From Planctomycetota bacterium (GTDB taxonomy: Bacteria; Planctomycetota; PUPC01; JACPCR01), in contig JASLXP010000052.1 of NCBI GenBank assembly GCA_030740295.1, positions 1-16,327 on the forward strand: a DNA stretch of 16,327 nt. The letters run 5' to 3'. The first letter of the stretch is position 1. The number at the start of each line of letters is the position of its first letter. The notes under the pieces were generated by a model that saw nothing but the letters and a program-made list of their open reading frames with translations, was not told the DNA's origin and did not search any database. The position numbers and the translations under genes are program-made. Of the stretch, positions 1 through 7,312 are shown one piece after another.

Positions 1-504
1 ATCATTTCGTATGTTCTGCAGCAAGGTCAGTTCATGATGGGTTGGGCGAGCGCGCCATATGATCCTCACTGGGCCCTGCGCCATCCCAAGCGGGCTGCCT
101 GGATGGCAGCCGCGGGGCCGGCTTCAAACCTGATGATTGCGGCTTTTGCATTCTTCCTGCTGAAAGTGGGCCTGAGCACTGGTTTCTTCGTACCGCCTAA
201 CAGACTGTGGCTGGCTACGGTAGTGACCGGCAACGCCGGCATGGCCGCATCGGCCGGGCTCCTGTTGAGTGTGATGTTCTCACTCAATCTAATCCTGTTC
301 ATTTTCAATCTCCTTCCACTGCCGCCGCTGGACGGAAGTGCCATCCTCGTGCTTTTCCTGCCTGAAGAGGCAGCCGAACGATACACGGAGACCCTGATGC
401 GGTCCCCATTTCTGACGATCATCGGGCTCATCATTGCATGGAATTTCGCGCACCTCCTTATCGTGCCGATATTCACCCGGGCCGTGCGACTGCTTTATTC
501 ATGA
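1..504 (+). CDS. Site-2-type (M50) membrane zinc protease, C-terminal part
   Basis: The reading frame is open from the first base, so the gene begins upstream of the window; 167 residues plus stop are present. The visible part has hydrophobic segments around residues 40-60, 78-106 and 135-160. In the middle lies a motif reading FNLLPLPPLDG, the second zinc-site motif (NxxPxxxLDG) of M50/S2P intramembrane metalloproteases, in which the Asp is a metal ligand. The short form without a PDZ domain in the visible part resembles the small soluble-substrate-type S2P family of many bacteria. The HExxH motif would lie upstream and cannot be checked. Such proteases cut transmembrane segments in regulated proteolysis. 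The next gene, a membrane-anchored kinase, follows after 82 bases on the same strand and may be co-transcribed; any functional link is inference. Confidence 0.88.
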   Translation: MISYVLQQGQFMMGWASAPYDPHWALRHPKRAAWMAAAGPASNLMIAAFAFFLLKVGLSTGFFVPPNRLWLATVVTGNAGMAASAGLLLSVMFSLNLILFIFNLLPLPPLDGSAILVLFLPEEAAERYTETLMRSPFLTIIGLIIAWNFAHLLIVPIFTRAVRLLYS

Positions 505-586
505 ATTCCAGGGGCATTCATTCGCCTCCAGGTTCGCGCCCGGCATAATTGCAGTTCCCCCTTCACTGCACGACCTCTCTCAAACT

Positions 587-3500
587 GTGACTTACTCGGA
601 CAGCCAATTCGCACAGCTTGTCATCAAGAGCAAGCTCGTTTCGCAGAACAAGGTGGAAGAGTGTCTCCGAACCGCGCAGGAGATGGCCGCTGAGGGTGAG
701 CCCGTTTCTGTGAAAGAGCTTTTGATGCAATTCGGCTATCTCAGCCCCGGCCGCGCCGCGTGGGTCGAGCAGTCCGTCGAATCCGGCGAGAGCAGAAAGA
801 AAGCGACCTTTGGCAATTACGAGCTTGTCGCACATCTCGGAACGGGCGGCATGGCGAATGTCTACCTCGCGAACAAGGGGGATATTCAAAACCTGGTGGC
901 GCTCAAGATTCTGCACAAAGAAGTTTCCGCAAAGCAGGAAATCATCGAGCGGCTCGGACGCGAACGCCGGGCCCTGTTCATGATGGAACATCCGAACATC
1001 GTGAAGGGCCTCGAATTCGGAAACATCGACGGCCAGTTTTATCTGGAAATGGAATACGTCGACGGCATCACGCTCAAGGCATACGCCAAGAAGAACAGAA
1101 AGTTAGCCGAAAAGAAGGCCCTCGGCTGGATCGAACAGATTGCGGACGCGCTCGAATACGCGCATGGCAAGGGCTTTGTGCATCGCGATATCAAGCCCCG
1201 CAATCTCGTCCTGCGCAGCGATGGCGTGGTCAAGATTCTTGATTTCGGCCTTTCAAAATACGATGACGACAACCAGGAACTCACCCAGGACGGCCAGCTC
1301 CTCGGCACGGTACTTTATGCCGCGCCCGAACAGCTCCGCGGCGCAAAGCACGTCGATTCCCGCGCGGACATGTACTCGCTCGGCGTGACGCTCTACTACA
1401 TCTTGACCGGCGAAGTGCCCTTTCGAGGAGAGACCACCACCGCGACCGCGGCCATGATTTTTGAGAAAGCGTTTCCGGATGTCAGGGACAAACGGCCGGA
1501 CCTTTCGGAAGGCATCAGCAAGATTATCGAGCGCATGACCCGCAGATCGCCGGACGACCGTTACCAGACTCCGACGCAGCTCATTGCAGATATTCGCCTC
1601 TTAATGGAAGAGGGCCGAGTGTCTGCCGAAGAGCCTGGCATTGTCGGCAAGAAACCGAAAGCGAGTACGCCCACGGCACTGCTGCTGAGCGCGGCCGCGG
1701 GCCTCGTGCTTGCCGGGCTGCTGGTGTTCGCTTCGTTCCGCATGATGAAATCCGGTGAAGACGGCCCGAGCATCGGCAAGCTCCCGCTGACCACCTCTGC
1801 TCCTCCGACCTCCACCAGCGTCAGGCCGGAGCCCACTACTACGATCTCCGTCCCCCAGCCGTCTTCTGAGTTTCAAAAGCTTCGGAAGGCCGTTGCCCTG
1901 CTGCTGGGCAAAGATGATTTCGTCGCCGCGTTAAAGGCCATCAGAAATCCAAAGGCGGAGATCTCCACCAGCGAACGGGATGACCTGCAATCCGAAGTGC
2001 TTGCTGCGGCGGGCAAGTTCCTGCAATCGAAAAAGGCCCAATGGAAGGACGCGAATGCCAGCGGAAAGAAATCGGAAGTCTTCGTGGCCATTGCGAAACA
2101 GAAGAGCCAACTGCCGGCAGAGCTCCATCAGGAGCTCAACAGCTTTCGTGATTCCCTGCTGAATGCTGCCAATCCGGCCGCCCCGGAAGAAGATCCGAAG
2201 AAGATCGAGGAACCGAAAAAAGAAACACCCGCCGAAGTGAAGCCTCCGCCAAAGATGGTCGCGGTGACCCCGCCCATCCCCGTCAAGCCGCCGAAAAAAA
2301 AGCCAGAGACTCCCGCAGGCCCGACTCCTGAGCAAATTCAGCACGAACAGGAAGCAGGCGCTCTCTTGAAACAGGTCGCTGCCGCCAGTGTGGCCAAGGA
2401 CTGGAAATCGGTCGTTGACCTGCTGCAGCAACTGCGAAAGCAATACCCGAAAACGAACGTCGTCATTAAGAACAAACGGGGCATCGCAGAGCTTGGAATC
2501 AAAGCTGCGACGGAAACGGTCGATCCGAAATTATTCTTCAGAGGCCAGGTCGAGAAGCTTGAAGGCAACATGATTGAGGTCTCGTATGACTTCACCCACC
2601 CATCGCAACTCGAAGACTGGATCATCACCAGCGGACGCTGGCGGACGGGGCCGAAGGGGTTGACGCGCCTCGAAGGGAGCCAGCGCGAAGTCATCTGGTG
2701 GAGGCATCCGCACACCCGCAAAATCAGATTCAATTATGCGGCCAGGGGGCTCAGCTATTTGAGCTGCGTCCTTGGCGGCAACGGCTTGTTCGCGGATCGT
2801 GGAACGGGCTTTATCTGCGGTCTGGGGCATTCCGGCGGAACCAAGGCAGCGATCCGTACAAAGCAAAAGCCCGATCTCGAGAGCCAGTCGTATCAGATAA
2901 GCGAACGCACAACGTACAACATTGAGGTCACAGGGGATGGCCGGAAGGTGGAGCTTCGTCACAGGGATCAGGAGAAGCTCAGAGTGCGGCTCATCCAGCC
3001 ACTGCGAAAAGAATGGAGCGACCCGAGGCTGGGCTCCCGGCTTCGCCTGGGATTGTTCGGTTGGGGAAACCACGAGACGCGTTACTCCAGGGTCCGCATC
3101 CGGACCGAGCTTCCACCCGATTGGCTCGCCCTCGAAAAGGCAACTCTGAGATCAAGGCTCAAAGCTAAGAATAACATGCTCAAGAACGACTATGCGCTCT
3201 CCTTCGATGGGAAAAGGAGCTACGCGATTATCTCACAGGCGAAGCCGTCCCTAGTGAAGCCGCCGTTTACGGTCGAGCTCCGTTTTAAACTTCGGGCGGG
3301 AGACGGCCCGGCCAATCTGCTCTCACTCGGAGTCGATGAGGAAAGGCTGCTCCTGGGCGCAGTGCCCGTGTCGGGAAAGGAAACGACCATCACTTTTCAA
3401 TTGGGCACGACGAAGGATCATGAGCTCGTTGAGGTAGCTGCCGGCTGGAGGCATCTGGCTGTCAGCTACGACGGCGAGCATGGCGTGATCCACCTTGATG

Positions 3501-3817
3501 GACGCAGACTGTTCCTGCCTAGAGTGGCCAAGAAAGCCGCGAAGGGGCGTTTCCCGGTTCGCGTTTTTGAATCTCGTTCCGCTCCAATTGTATTTGGCTA
3601 CGGCACCGGGAAGAGCTCCAGAGTTCTGATAGACGATGTCCGCTTTTCGAATATCGCTCGCTATGAAAATACCTTTGTGCCCTCACCGGCGACGGAGAAG
3701 GATGACAAGACGAGCTTACTGCTGAACTTCAACGAAGGCGCCGGCAACACCGCATTCGACACAGTCGGCAGCAATCATTGCTACCTCTTCGGCGCGGTGT
3801 TTGAGAAAAAGGAATGA
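587..3817 (+). CDS. Transmembrane Ser/Thr protein kinase with LamG-like C-terminal domain
   Basis: This is a Hanks-type protein kinase of 1076 aa. A short N-terminal helical region (residues 5-70) precedes the kinase domain (about 77-340). Visible motifs are the glycine loop LGTGGMANVY (84-93), catalytic Lys107, HRDIKPRN (199-206), DFG (219-221) and APE (246-248), so it should be active. One membrane segment lies at about 362-385, placing the rest outside the cytoplasm: a Thr/Ser/Pro stretch, a helical region, a Pro/Lys-rich stalk (about 534-584), another helical region, a predicted beta-sandwich (about 650-845), and a LamG/concanavalin-like domain (about 865-1076) with motifs WRHLAVSYDG and IDDVRFSN. 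I chose GTG at 587. The frame is open back to 434, but that stretch overlaps the protease gene and looks non-coding. No clear Shine-Dalgarno site precedes 587; ATG at 683 is an alternative but would cut the N-terminal helix. The outer domains probably sense a glycan or surface ligand (inference). Confidence 0.92.
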   Translation: MTYSDSQFAQLVIKSKLVSQNKVEECLRTAQEMAAEGEPVSVKELLMQFGYLSPGRAAWVEQSVESGESRKKATFGNYELVAHLGTGGMANVYLANKGDIQNLVALKILHKEVSAKQEIIERLGRERRALFMMEHPNIVKGLEFGNIDGQFYLEMEYVDGITLKAYAKKNRKLAEKKALGWIEQIADALEYAHGKGFVHRDIKPRNLVLRSDGVVKILDFGLSKYDDDNQELTQDGQLLGTVLYAAPEQLRGAKHVDSRADMYSLGVTLYYILTGEVPFRGETTTATAAMIFEKAFPDVRDKRPDLSEGISKIIERMTRRSPDDRYQTPTQLIADIRLLMEEGRVSAEEPGIVGKKPKASTPTALLLSAAAGLVLAGLLVFASFRMMKSGEDGPSIGKLPLTTSAPPTSTSVRPEPTTTISVPQPSSEFQKLRKAVALLLGKDDFVAALKAIRNPKAEISTSERDDLQSEVLAAAGKFLQSKKAQWKDANASGKKSEVFVAIAKQKSQLPAELHQELNSFRDSLLNAANPAAPEEDPKKIEEPKKETPAEVKPPPKMVAVTPPIPVKPPKKKPETPAGPTPEQIQHEQEAGALLKQVAAASVAKDWKSVVDLLQQLRKQYPKTNVVIKNKRGIAELGIKAATETVDPKLFFRGQVEKLEGNMIEVSYDFTHPSQLEDWIITSGRWRTGPKGLTRLEGSQREVIWWRHPHTRKIRFNYAARGLSYLSCVLGGNGLFADRGTGFICGLGHSGGTKAAIRTKQKPDLESQSYQISERTTYNIEVTGDGRKVELRHRDQEKLRVRLIQPLRKEWSDPRLGSRLRLGLFGWGNHETRYSRVRIRTELPPDWLALEKATLRSRLKAKNNMLKNDYALSFDGKRSYAIISQAKPSLVKPPFTVELRFKLRAGDGPANLLSLGVDEERLLLGAVPVSGKETTITFQLGTTKDHELVEVAAGWRHLAVSYDGEHGVIHLDGRRLFLPRVAKKAAKGRFPVRVFESRSAPIVFGYGTGKSSRVLIDDVRFSNIARYENTFVPSPATEKDDKTSLLLNFNEGAGNTAFDTVGSNHCYLFGAVFEKKE

Positions 3818-3874
3818 GCGACCGGGGAACGACTTCAGCTTTGGAGTAGCCTAAGGTGCCTGCGAACTCCCCCA

Positions 3875-5023
3875 TCAATACAGATAATCCATCAGCCCTT
3901 CATACAGCGCCTGGACCAGCTTCTGCCGGTATGCCGCGGTTTTCATCTTCCGCTCCGTGCCAGCATTGGAAAGGAATCCGAGCTCGACCAGAGCACTTGG
4001 CGACTGCGACCATCGCACCACAAAGAAACGGCGCTGCTTAACGCCGCGGTTCTTCTCTGTCGGTATGGCCTCCATCAAGGCATTCTGAATACAGTAAGCC
4101 AGCCGCTGGCTCTCCGAGTGAAACTCATTGAAATAGAGCTTGTACACAAAGTCACGAGTCCACTTGGATGGTGGTTTGTCTTTCTCATCGGTGCGTTTAT
4201 TCAGATCTCCAGTACGAGGCCCTGCTGATGTGCCAGAGCCGAGTGACATCGGCTTTTCGCCAAAAAAAGTCTCGATTCCCGTGACCGTTGTGTTGGCTGC
4301 GGCATTGGCATGGATGCTCAAAAAGAGATGCGGCTGAACGCTCCGGGCAAGGTCGGTACGTTGTTCGAGCGTGGGATATTTATCCGACGAGCGAGTGAGG
4401 AAAACCTTGTGTCCTTTGACCCGCAACAGCTTCATAAGCTTCAAAGTCACATCGAGCGCGACGTTCTTTTCCATCAGCCCGGTCGGCCCGCTCGCACCTG
4501 GATCTTTGCCGCCGTGCCCTGCGTCGAGCATGATGGTCCGTGGCTGGAATTTTTTTACATCGAGCTTCTGCACCACAGTGCGCGGCGGCGTGGGCTTCAC
4601 GGGTACCGAAGGAAGAGGAGATTGCCGTTGGAGCAGAGAGGCGAAATCTGTCGGTACCATGACCTGCCCGTTCAATAGTACGACCGGAATCTCAAATTCC
4701 TCGAACGAGCTGTTGAACTTAAAACGGGTCATTCCCGGGCAGAGCACCGCATTGACTTTTGGTCCGCGAACGCGATGAATACCGCTGACCGGGTCAGCCG
4801 TTACCGTCAGCTTGAACGCAGCCTGCACCTCGGTCAGCCGAACGTACTCATCCAGCGAGGCCGGCTGCCGCCCCGGCTTGTACTGGCCGATTTCAATTCG
4901 ACGGACACCGGGTACGCTCTCGGCAAAACCAAGCGAAGAGATTCCAAGCACCAGGGCAGATACTGATATGACAGAATTCAAAATGCCTCCGGTAAGTAGA
5001 AATCGGTCACGCCCGCGCCACAT
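3875..5023 (-). CDS. Secreted N-acetylmuramoyl-L-alanine amidase (Amidase_3)
   Basis: The product hydrolyses the amide bond between N-acetylmuramic acid and L-alanine in peptidoglycan and should act in the periplasm. The zinc-amidase signature is complete: DAGHGGKDPG (first zinc His), LMEKN (zinc Glu), SIHAN (second zinc His) and the late VELGFLSN with the catalytic Glu. The N terminus has a basic stretch (WRGRDR) followed by a hydrophobic segment ending in GFA, a plausible signal peptide. Between signal and catalytic domain sits a region of about 100 residues that looks like the copper-amine-oxidase-N-terminal-like 'stalk' domain often joined to such amidases, then a Pro-rich linker. I chose ATG at 5023 (382 aa) because the signal peptide then begins properly. 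A GTG at 5074 is in frame but adds 17 residues with no SD site. It converges with the kinase gene and diverges from moxR-1, so it is likely its own transcription unit. Confidence 0.93.
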   Translation of the reverse strand: MWRGRDRFLLTGGILNSVISVSALVLGISSLGFAESVPGVRRIEIGQYKPGRQPASLDEYVRLTEVQAAFKLTVTADPVSGIHRVRGPKVNAVLCPGMTRFKFNSSFEEFEIPVVLLNGQVMVPTDFASLLQRQSPLPSVPVKPTPPRTVVQKLDVKKFQPRTIMLDAGHGGKDPGASGPTGLMEKNVALDVTLKLMKLLRVKGHKVFLTRSSDKYPTLEQRTDLARSVQPHLFLSIHANAAANTTVTGIETFFGEKPMSLGSGTSAGPRTGDLNKRTDEKDKPPSKWTRDFVYKLYFNEFHSESQRLAYCIQNALMEAIPTEKNRGVKQRRFFVVRWSQSPSALVELGFLSNAGTERKMKTAAYRQKLVQALYEGLMDYLY

Positions 5024-5124
5024 TCTCAATCTGATAAGGCGGGCTGGAATTGGAGGCCAAGTCGGGTGGAACACGGATTCTACCAGAGGCTCTGCGCGGG
5101 CTCACCGCGTTCCGATTCGAAGAT

Positions 5125-5167
5125 ATGTTGAGATGTTGAGATGTTGAGATGCGGGCTTAACATCTCA
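5125..5167 (+). repeat. 8-bp tandem repeat with inverted copy (moxR-1 leader)
   Basis: Three head-to-tail copies of ATGTTGAG (5125-5148) run into a partial fourth (ATG). An inverted copy follows: AACATCTCA at 5159-5167 pairs exactly with TGAGATGTT at 5137-5145 (13-base loop) or at 5129-5137. A shorter 7-bp pairing, TGAGATG 5145-5151 with CATCTCA 5161-5167, competes. The block lies in the 196-base space between the divergent amidase and moxR-1 starts. It could be an operator array, an alternative-hairpin leader or simple slippage; the sequence alone does not decide. Confidence 0.75.
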
Positions 5168-5202
5168 GTCAATTCCATGTAACCTGTGGCCTCTTCCTTT
5201 CA

Positions 5203-5223
5203 ACCATCGACCATCAACCATGT
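5203..5223 (+). promoter_or_regulatory. 7-bp repeats across the moxR-1 start, no SD site
   Basis: Three 7-base units, ACCATCG, ACCATCA and ACCATGT, run in phase up to and through the moxR-1 initiation codon, which lies inside the third unit. No purine-rich Shine-Dalgarno motif is present in the preceding 20 bases, which are pyrimidine-rich instead. Translation therefore probably starts without SD pairing. Confidence 0.5.
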
Positions 5224-6212
5224 CCCAAGTGTCAAACTCAAAAGCCCAGGAGTTTCAAGATGCGTTTGCTGCCATCCGCGATGAGATGACGAAATCCATC
5301 GTCGGGTATGAGAACATCGTCGATGATGTCCTCACCTGCTTCTTTGCCGGCGGAAACTGTCTGCTCGAAAGCGCGCCCGGTCTTGGCAAAACGCTCATTG
5401 CGCGCACTCTGTCTGAGGTTCTCGAGCTCGACCACAAGCGTATTCAGTTTACGCCCGACCTGATGCCCTCCGATATCATCGGCACGACCATCGTCTCTGA
5501 AACGGAAGATGGAAAGCGTTACTTTGATTTCCAGCGCGGCCCCGTCTTCACCAATATTCTCCTTGCGGACGAGATCACCCGAGCCACACCAAAGACACAG
5601 TCCGCGCTGCTTGAGGCTATGCAGGAGAGGATGGTTTCTGTCGGAGGCACTTCGTACGAGCTTGACCATCCGTACTTTGTCATCGCCACCATGAGCCAGG
5701 AAGAGGAAAGCGAGGGCACATACCATCTGCCTGAAGCACAGCTCGACCGGTTCTTCTTCAAGCTCAATCTGCCGAAGCCGGATCTTGACACTCTTCAGAC
5801 CATCGGCCAACGAACTACCGGCGGCCACAAGACCGAATTGCAGCATGCCCTCGCGGGTGAAAAGGCAGCGGAATTGATGACGACCGTTCGAGAAGTTGAA
5901 GTTCCCGAAGCCAGCGAGCGTCATGCGGTGAATATCGTCATGGGCACTCATCCCGACAGCCAGGAGGGCTCAGCAACAGCGAAGAAGTTCGTCCGCTACG
6001 GAAGCAGCCCCCGCGGGGTCCAGGCGCTTGTCCTCGGCGGAAAAGTCCGCGCCCTGCTTGACGGTAAATCTGCATTAGAGCCGCAACACATCGATCAGGT
6101 CGCAAGCCAGGCATTAAACCACCGTCTGCTCCTGAATTTTGAAGGACAGGCCGAAGGAGTAAGCTCACAGGAGATTATTGGAGAAGTTCTGCAGGAAATC
6201 CGTGCCGCGTGA
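5220..6212 (+). CDS. MoxR-family AAA+ ATPase, variant copy (MoxR-1)
   Basis: This is a 330-aa AAA+ ATPase of the MoxR family, a group thought to act as chaperones for VWA-domain partners. In order: SAPGLGKT (51-58, P loop), FTPDLMPSDIIGT (78-89, family signature), LLADEI with D117/E118 (Walker B), LPEAQLDRF (170-178, with the putative arginine finger R177), and GSSPRG with sensor-2 R265. Two key positions differ from the family norm. The first Gly of the P loop is Ser51. The sensor-1 stretch normally reading ATQNP reads ATMSQ (157-160 region), with one extra residue before EGTY. The Walker Lys and both acidic Walker B residues remain, so nucleotide binding is likely but catalysis may be altered. 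It heads the operon with DUF58 and VWA genes. The start ATG has no SD site. Confidence 0.93.
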   Translation: MSQVSNSKAQEFQDAFAAIRDEMTKSIVGYENIVDDVLTCFFAGGNCLLESAPGLGKTLIARTLSEVLELDHKRIQFTPDLMPSDIIGTTIVSETEDGKRYFDFQRGPVFTNILLADEITRATPKTQSALLEAMQERMVSVGGTSYELDHPYFVIATMSQEEESEGTYHLPEAQLDRFFFKLNLPKPDLDTLQTIGQRTTGGHKTELQHALAGEKAAELMTTVREVEVPEASERHAVNIVMGTHPDSQEGSATAKKFVRYGSSPRGVQALVLGGKVRALLDGKSALEPQHIDQVASQALNHRLLLNFEGQAEGVSSQEIIGEVLQEIRAA

Positions 6213-6251
6213 CCGTGTCTTTCCTCAGTATTAATATGCTTTTAATCACAC

Positions 6252-6265
6252 TTTCTTGAAAGAAA
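6252..6265. promoter_or_regulatory. Short perfect inverted repeat, moxR-1/DUF58 spacer
   Basis: TTTCTT and AAGAAA flank two bases (GA). It sits in the 196-base gap between moxR-1 and the DUF58 gene, which otherwise shows no recognisable promoter, SD site or terminator. The two-base centre is too tight for an RNA hairpin, so a protein-binding site is more likely than a terminator. Chance occurrence in this AT-richer stretch is quite possible. Confidence 0.2.
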
Positions 6266-6408
6266 CTGTTCAGCGGGGCGAGCTCTTGACTAAAAGTATG
6301 CAGAATTCGGCAACAGCGACAGCTCAAAGTCCTGATGGCTACCAAGAAAGAAAGTAGGGCTTAAGAAGCAAGATTGAAAGTAAGGTTACCCTCCCTCCAC
6401 ACCCATCC

Positions 6409-7302
6409 ATGCCCACCACCGCCGGTCTCCTCATCGAACCCTCGCTCCTCAAAAAGATCGAGGGTCTGCAGATCGTCTCGCGTCGTCTCTACCAGGGCGG
6501 ACAATCCGGGTCGAGAAAGAGTCGTACCCGCGGCGGTGGGATGGAGTTTGCCGAGCATCGTGAATACACGCCCGGTGATGATTTTCGGGCCATCGACTGG
6601 AACGTCTTCGCACGACACGATGACTTCATCATCAAGACCTTTGAGACTGAACAAAACCTTCATGTCTCAATCCTCGTTGACACGAGTGCATCCATGGGAT
6701 TCGGCGAACCTGGCAAACTCCAGTTTGCCGCGTCCCTTGCCGCGGCCATTGCCTACATCGCCCTTGTAAATGAAGACAGCATTTCCATATCGGCCATGGC
6801 CGACCGCGTGACTGATGAGATTAGTTCTACGGATCGAAATCTCTCGCCGGGGCAGGTATTTGATTTTTGTGGCAAGCTGGAGGCGGATGGAGAGACCCAT
6901 CTGGATGACACTCTCAGAGCTTTCGCATTTCATCGCCGCCAGCCGGGCCTGCTTTTCATCATTTCCGATTTTCTCGTTGAGGGCCGCCTTCAGGACATGC
7001 TGCAGCCACTGGTCTATATGGGTTACGACATCTGCGGCATTCACCTCCTCGCACAAGATGAATTGAATCCCAGGTTTTCAGGCGAAATGGACATCGTCGA
7101 TTCCGAAACAGACGAAATCATCCCGCTCACTGCGCGAGGCGATACCGCGCAACAATACCAGGAAAGCCTGAGGCGCTTCCTCAATCAGACCGAGGCGGCC
7201 ATCAAAATGTGTCACGGCAATTACGTGCGAATTTCACCGGACCAGAGCCTGGAACGTGTGCTGCTTGGCGAACTCCGCAGCCTGGGCATCATTACGGAGT
7301 AA
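6409..7302 (+). CDS. DUF58 / VWA-like protein of the MoxR operon
   Basis: A 297-aa protein with the DUF58 signature at residues 47-64 (FAEHREYTPGDDFRAIDW), preceded by a basic Gly/Arg/Ser stretch (30-44) as is usual in the family. A von Willebrand A-like core follows, with MIDAS-type metal motif DTSAS (91-95) and later hydrophobic strands such as LLFIISDF. There is no membrane segment, so it should be cytosolic. DUF58 proteins occur almost always next to moxR and are thought to be clients or adaptors of the ATPase; the exact role is unknown. The length is normal. The start at 6409 is set by the conserved N-terminal region; the preceding bases are C/T-rich with no SD site. The stop overlaps the next gene's SD site. 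Confidence 0.92.
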   Translation: MPTTAGLLIEPSLLKKIEGLQIVSRRLYQGGQSGSRKSRTRGGGMEFAEHREYTPGDDFRAIDWNVFARHDDFIIKTFETEQNLHVSILVDTSASMGFGEPGKLQFAASLAAAIAYIALVNEDSISISAMADRVTDEISSTDRNLSPGQVFDFCGKLEADGETHLDDTLRAFAFHRRQPGLLFIISDFLVEGRLQDMLQPLVYMGYDICGIHLLAQDELNPRFSGEMDIVDSETDEIIPLTARGDTAQQYQESLRRFLNQTEAAIKMCHGNYVRISPDQSLERVLLGELRSLGIITE

Positions 7303-7306
7303 GGAG
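7301..7306 (+). promoter_or_regulatory. Strong Shine-Dalgarno site, coiled-coil gene
   Basis: AAGGAG lies six bases before the ATG at 7313 and shares its first two bases with the TAA stop of the DUF58 gene. It is one of the few clear SD sites in this operon and suggests translational coupling of the two genes. Confidence 0.8.
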
Positions 7307-7312
7307 TAAACC

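Noticed and set aside
434..586. Upstream extension of the kinase gene to the ATG at 434
   Set aside because: It overlaps the M50 protease end by 71 bases, and the extra 51 residues are Cys/Pro/His-rich with no resemblance to kinase N termini.
4140..5147. Several plus-strand frames across the amidase gene
   Set aside because: All are shadows of the minus-strand amidase, which has all its zinc and catalytic motifs.
5125..5167. CRISPR-like repeat array
   Set aside because: The unit is 8 bases with no spacers, so it is a simple tandem repeat.
5238..5951. Long minus-strand open frames inside both moxR genes (also 10785-11344)
   Set aside because: They are antisense to strongly conserved MoxR coding sequence and show no recognisable protein motif; they reflect codon bias.
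6286..6291. TTGACT as a -35 box upstream of the DUF58 gene
   Set aside because: No -10-like sequence lies 16-18 bases downstream.
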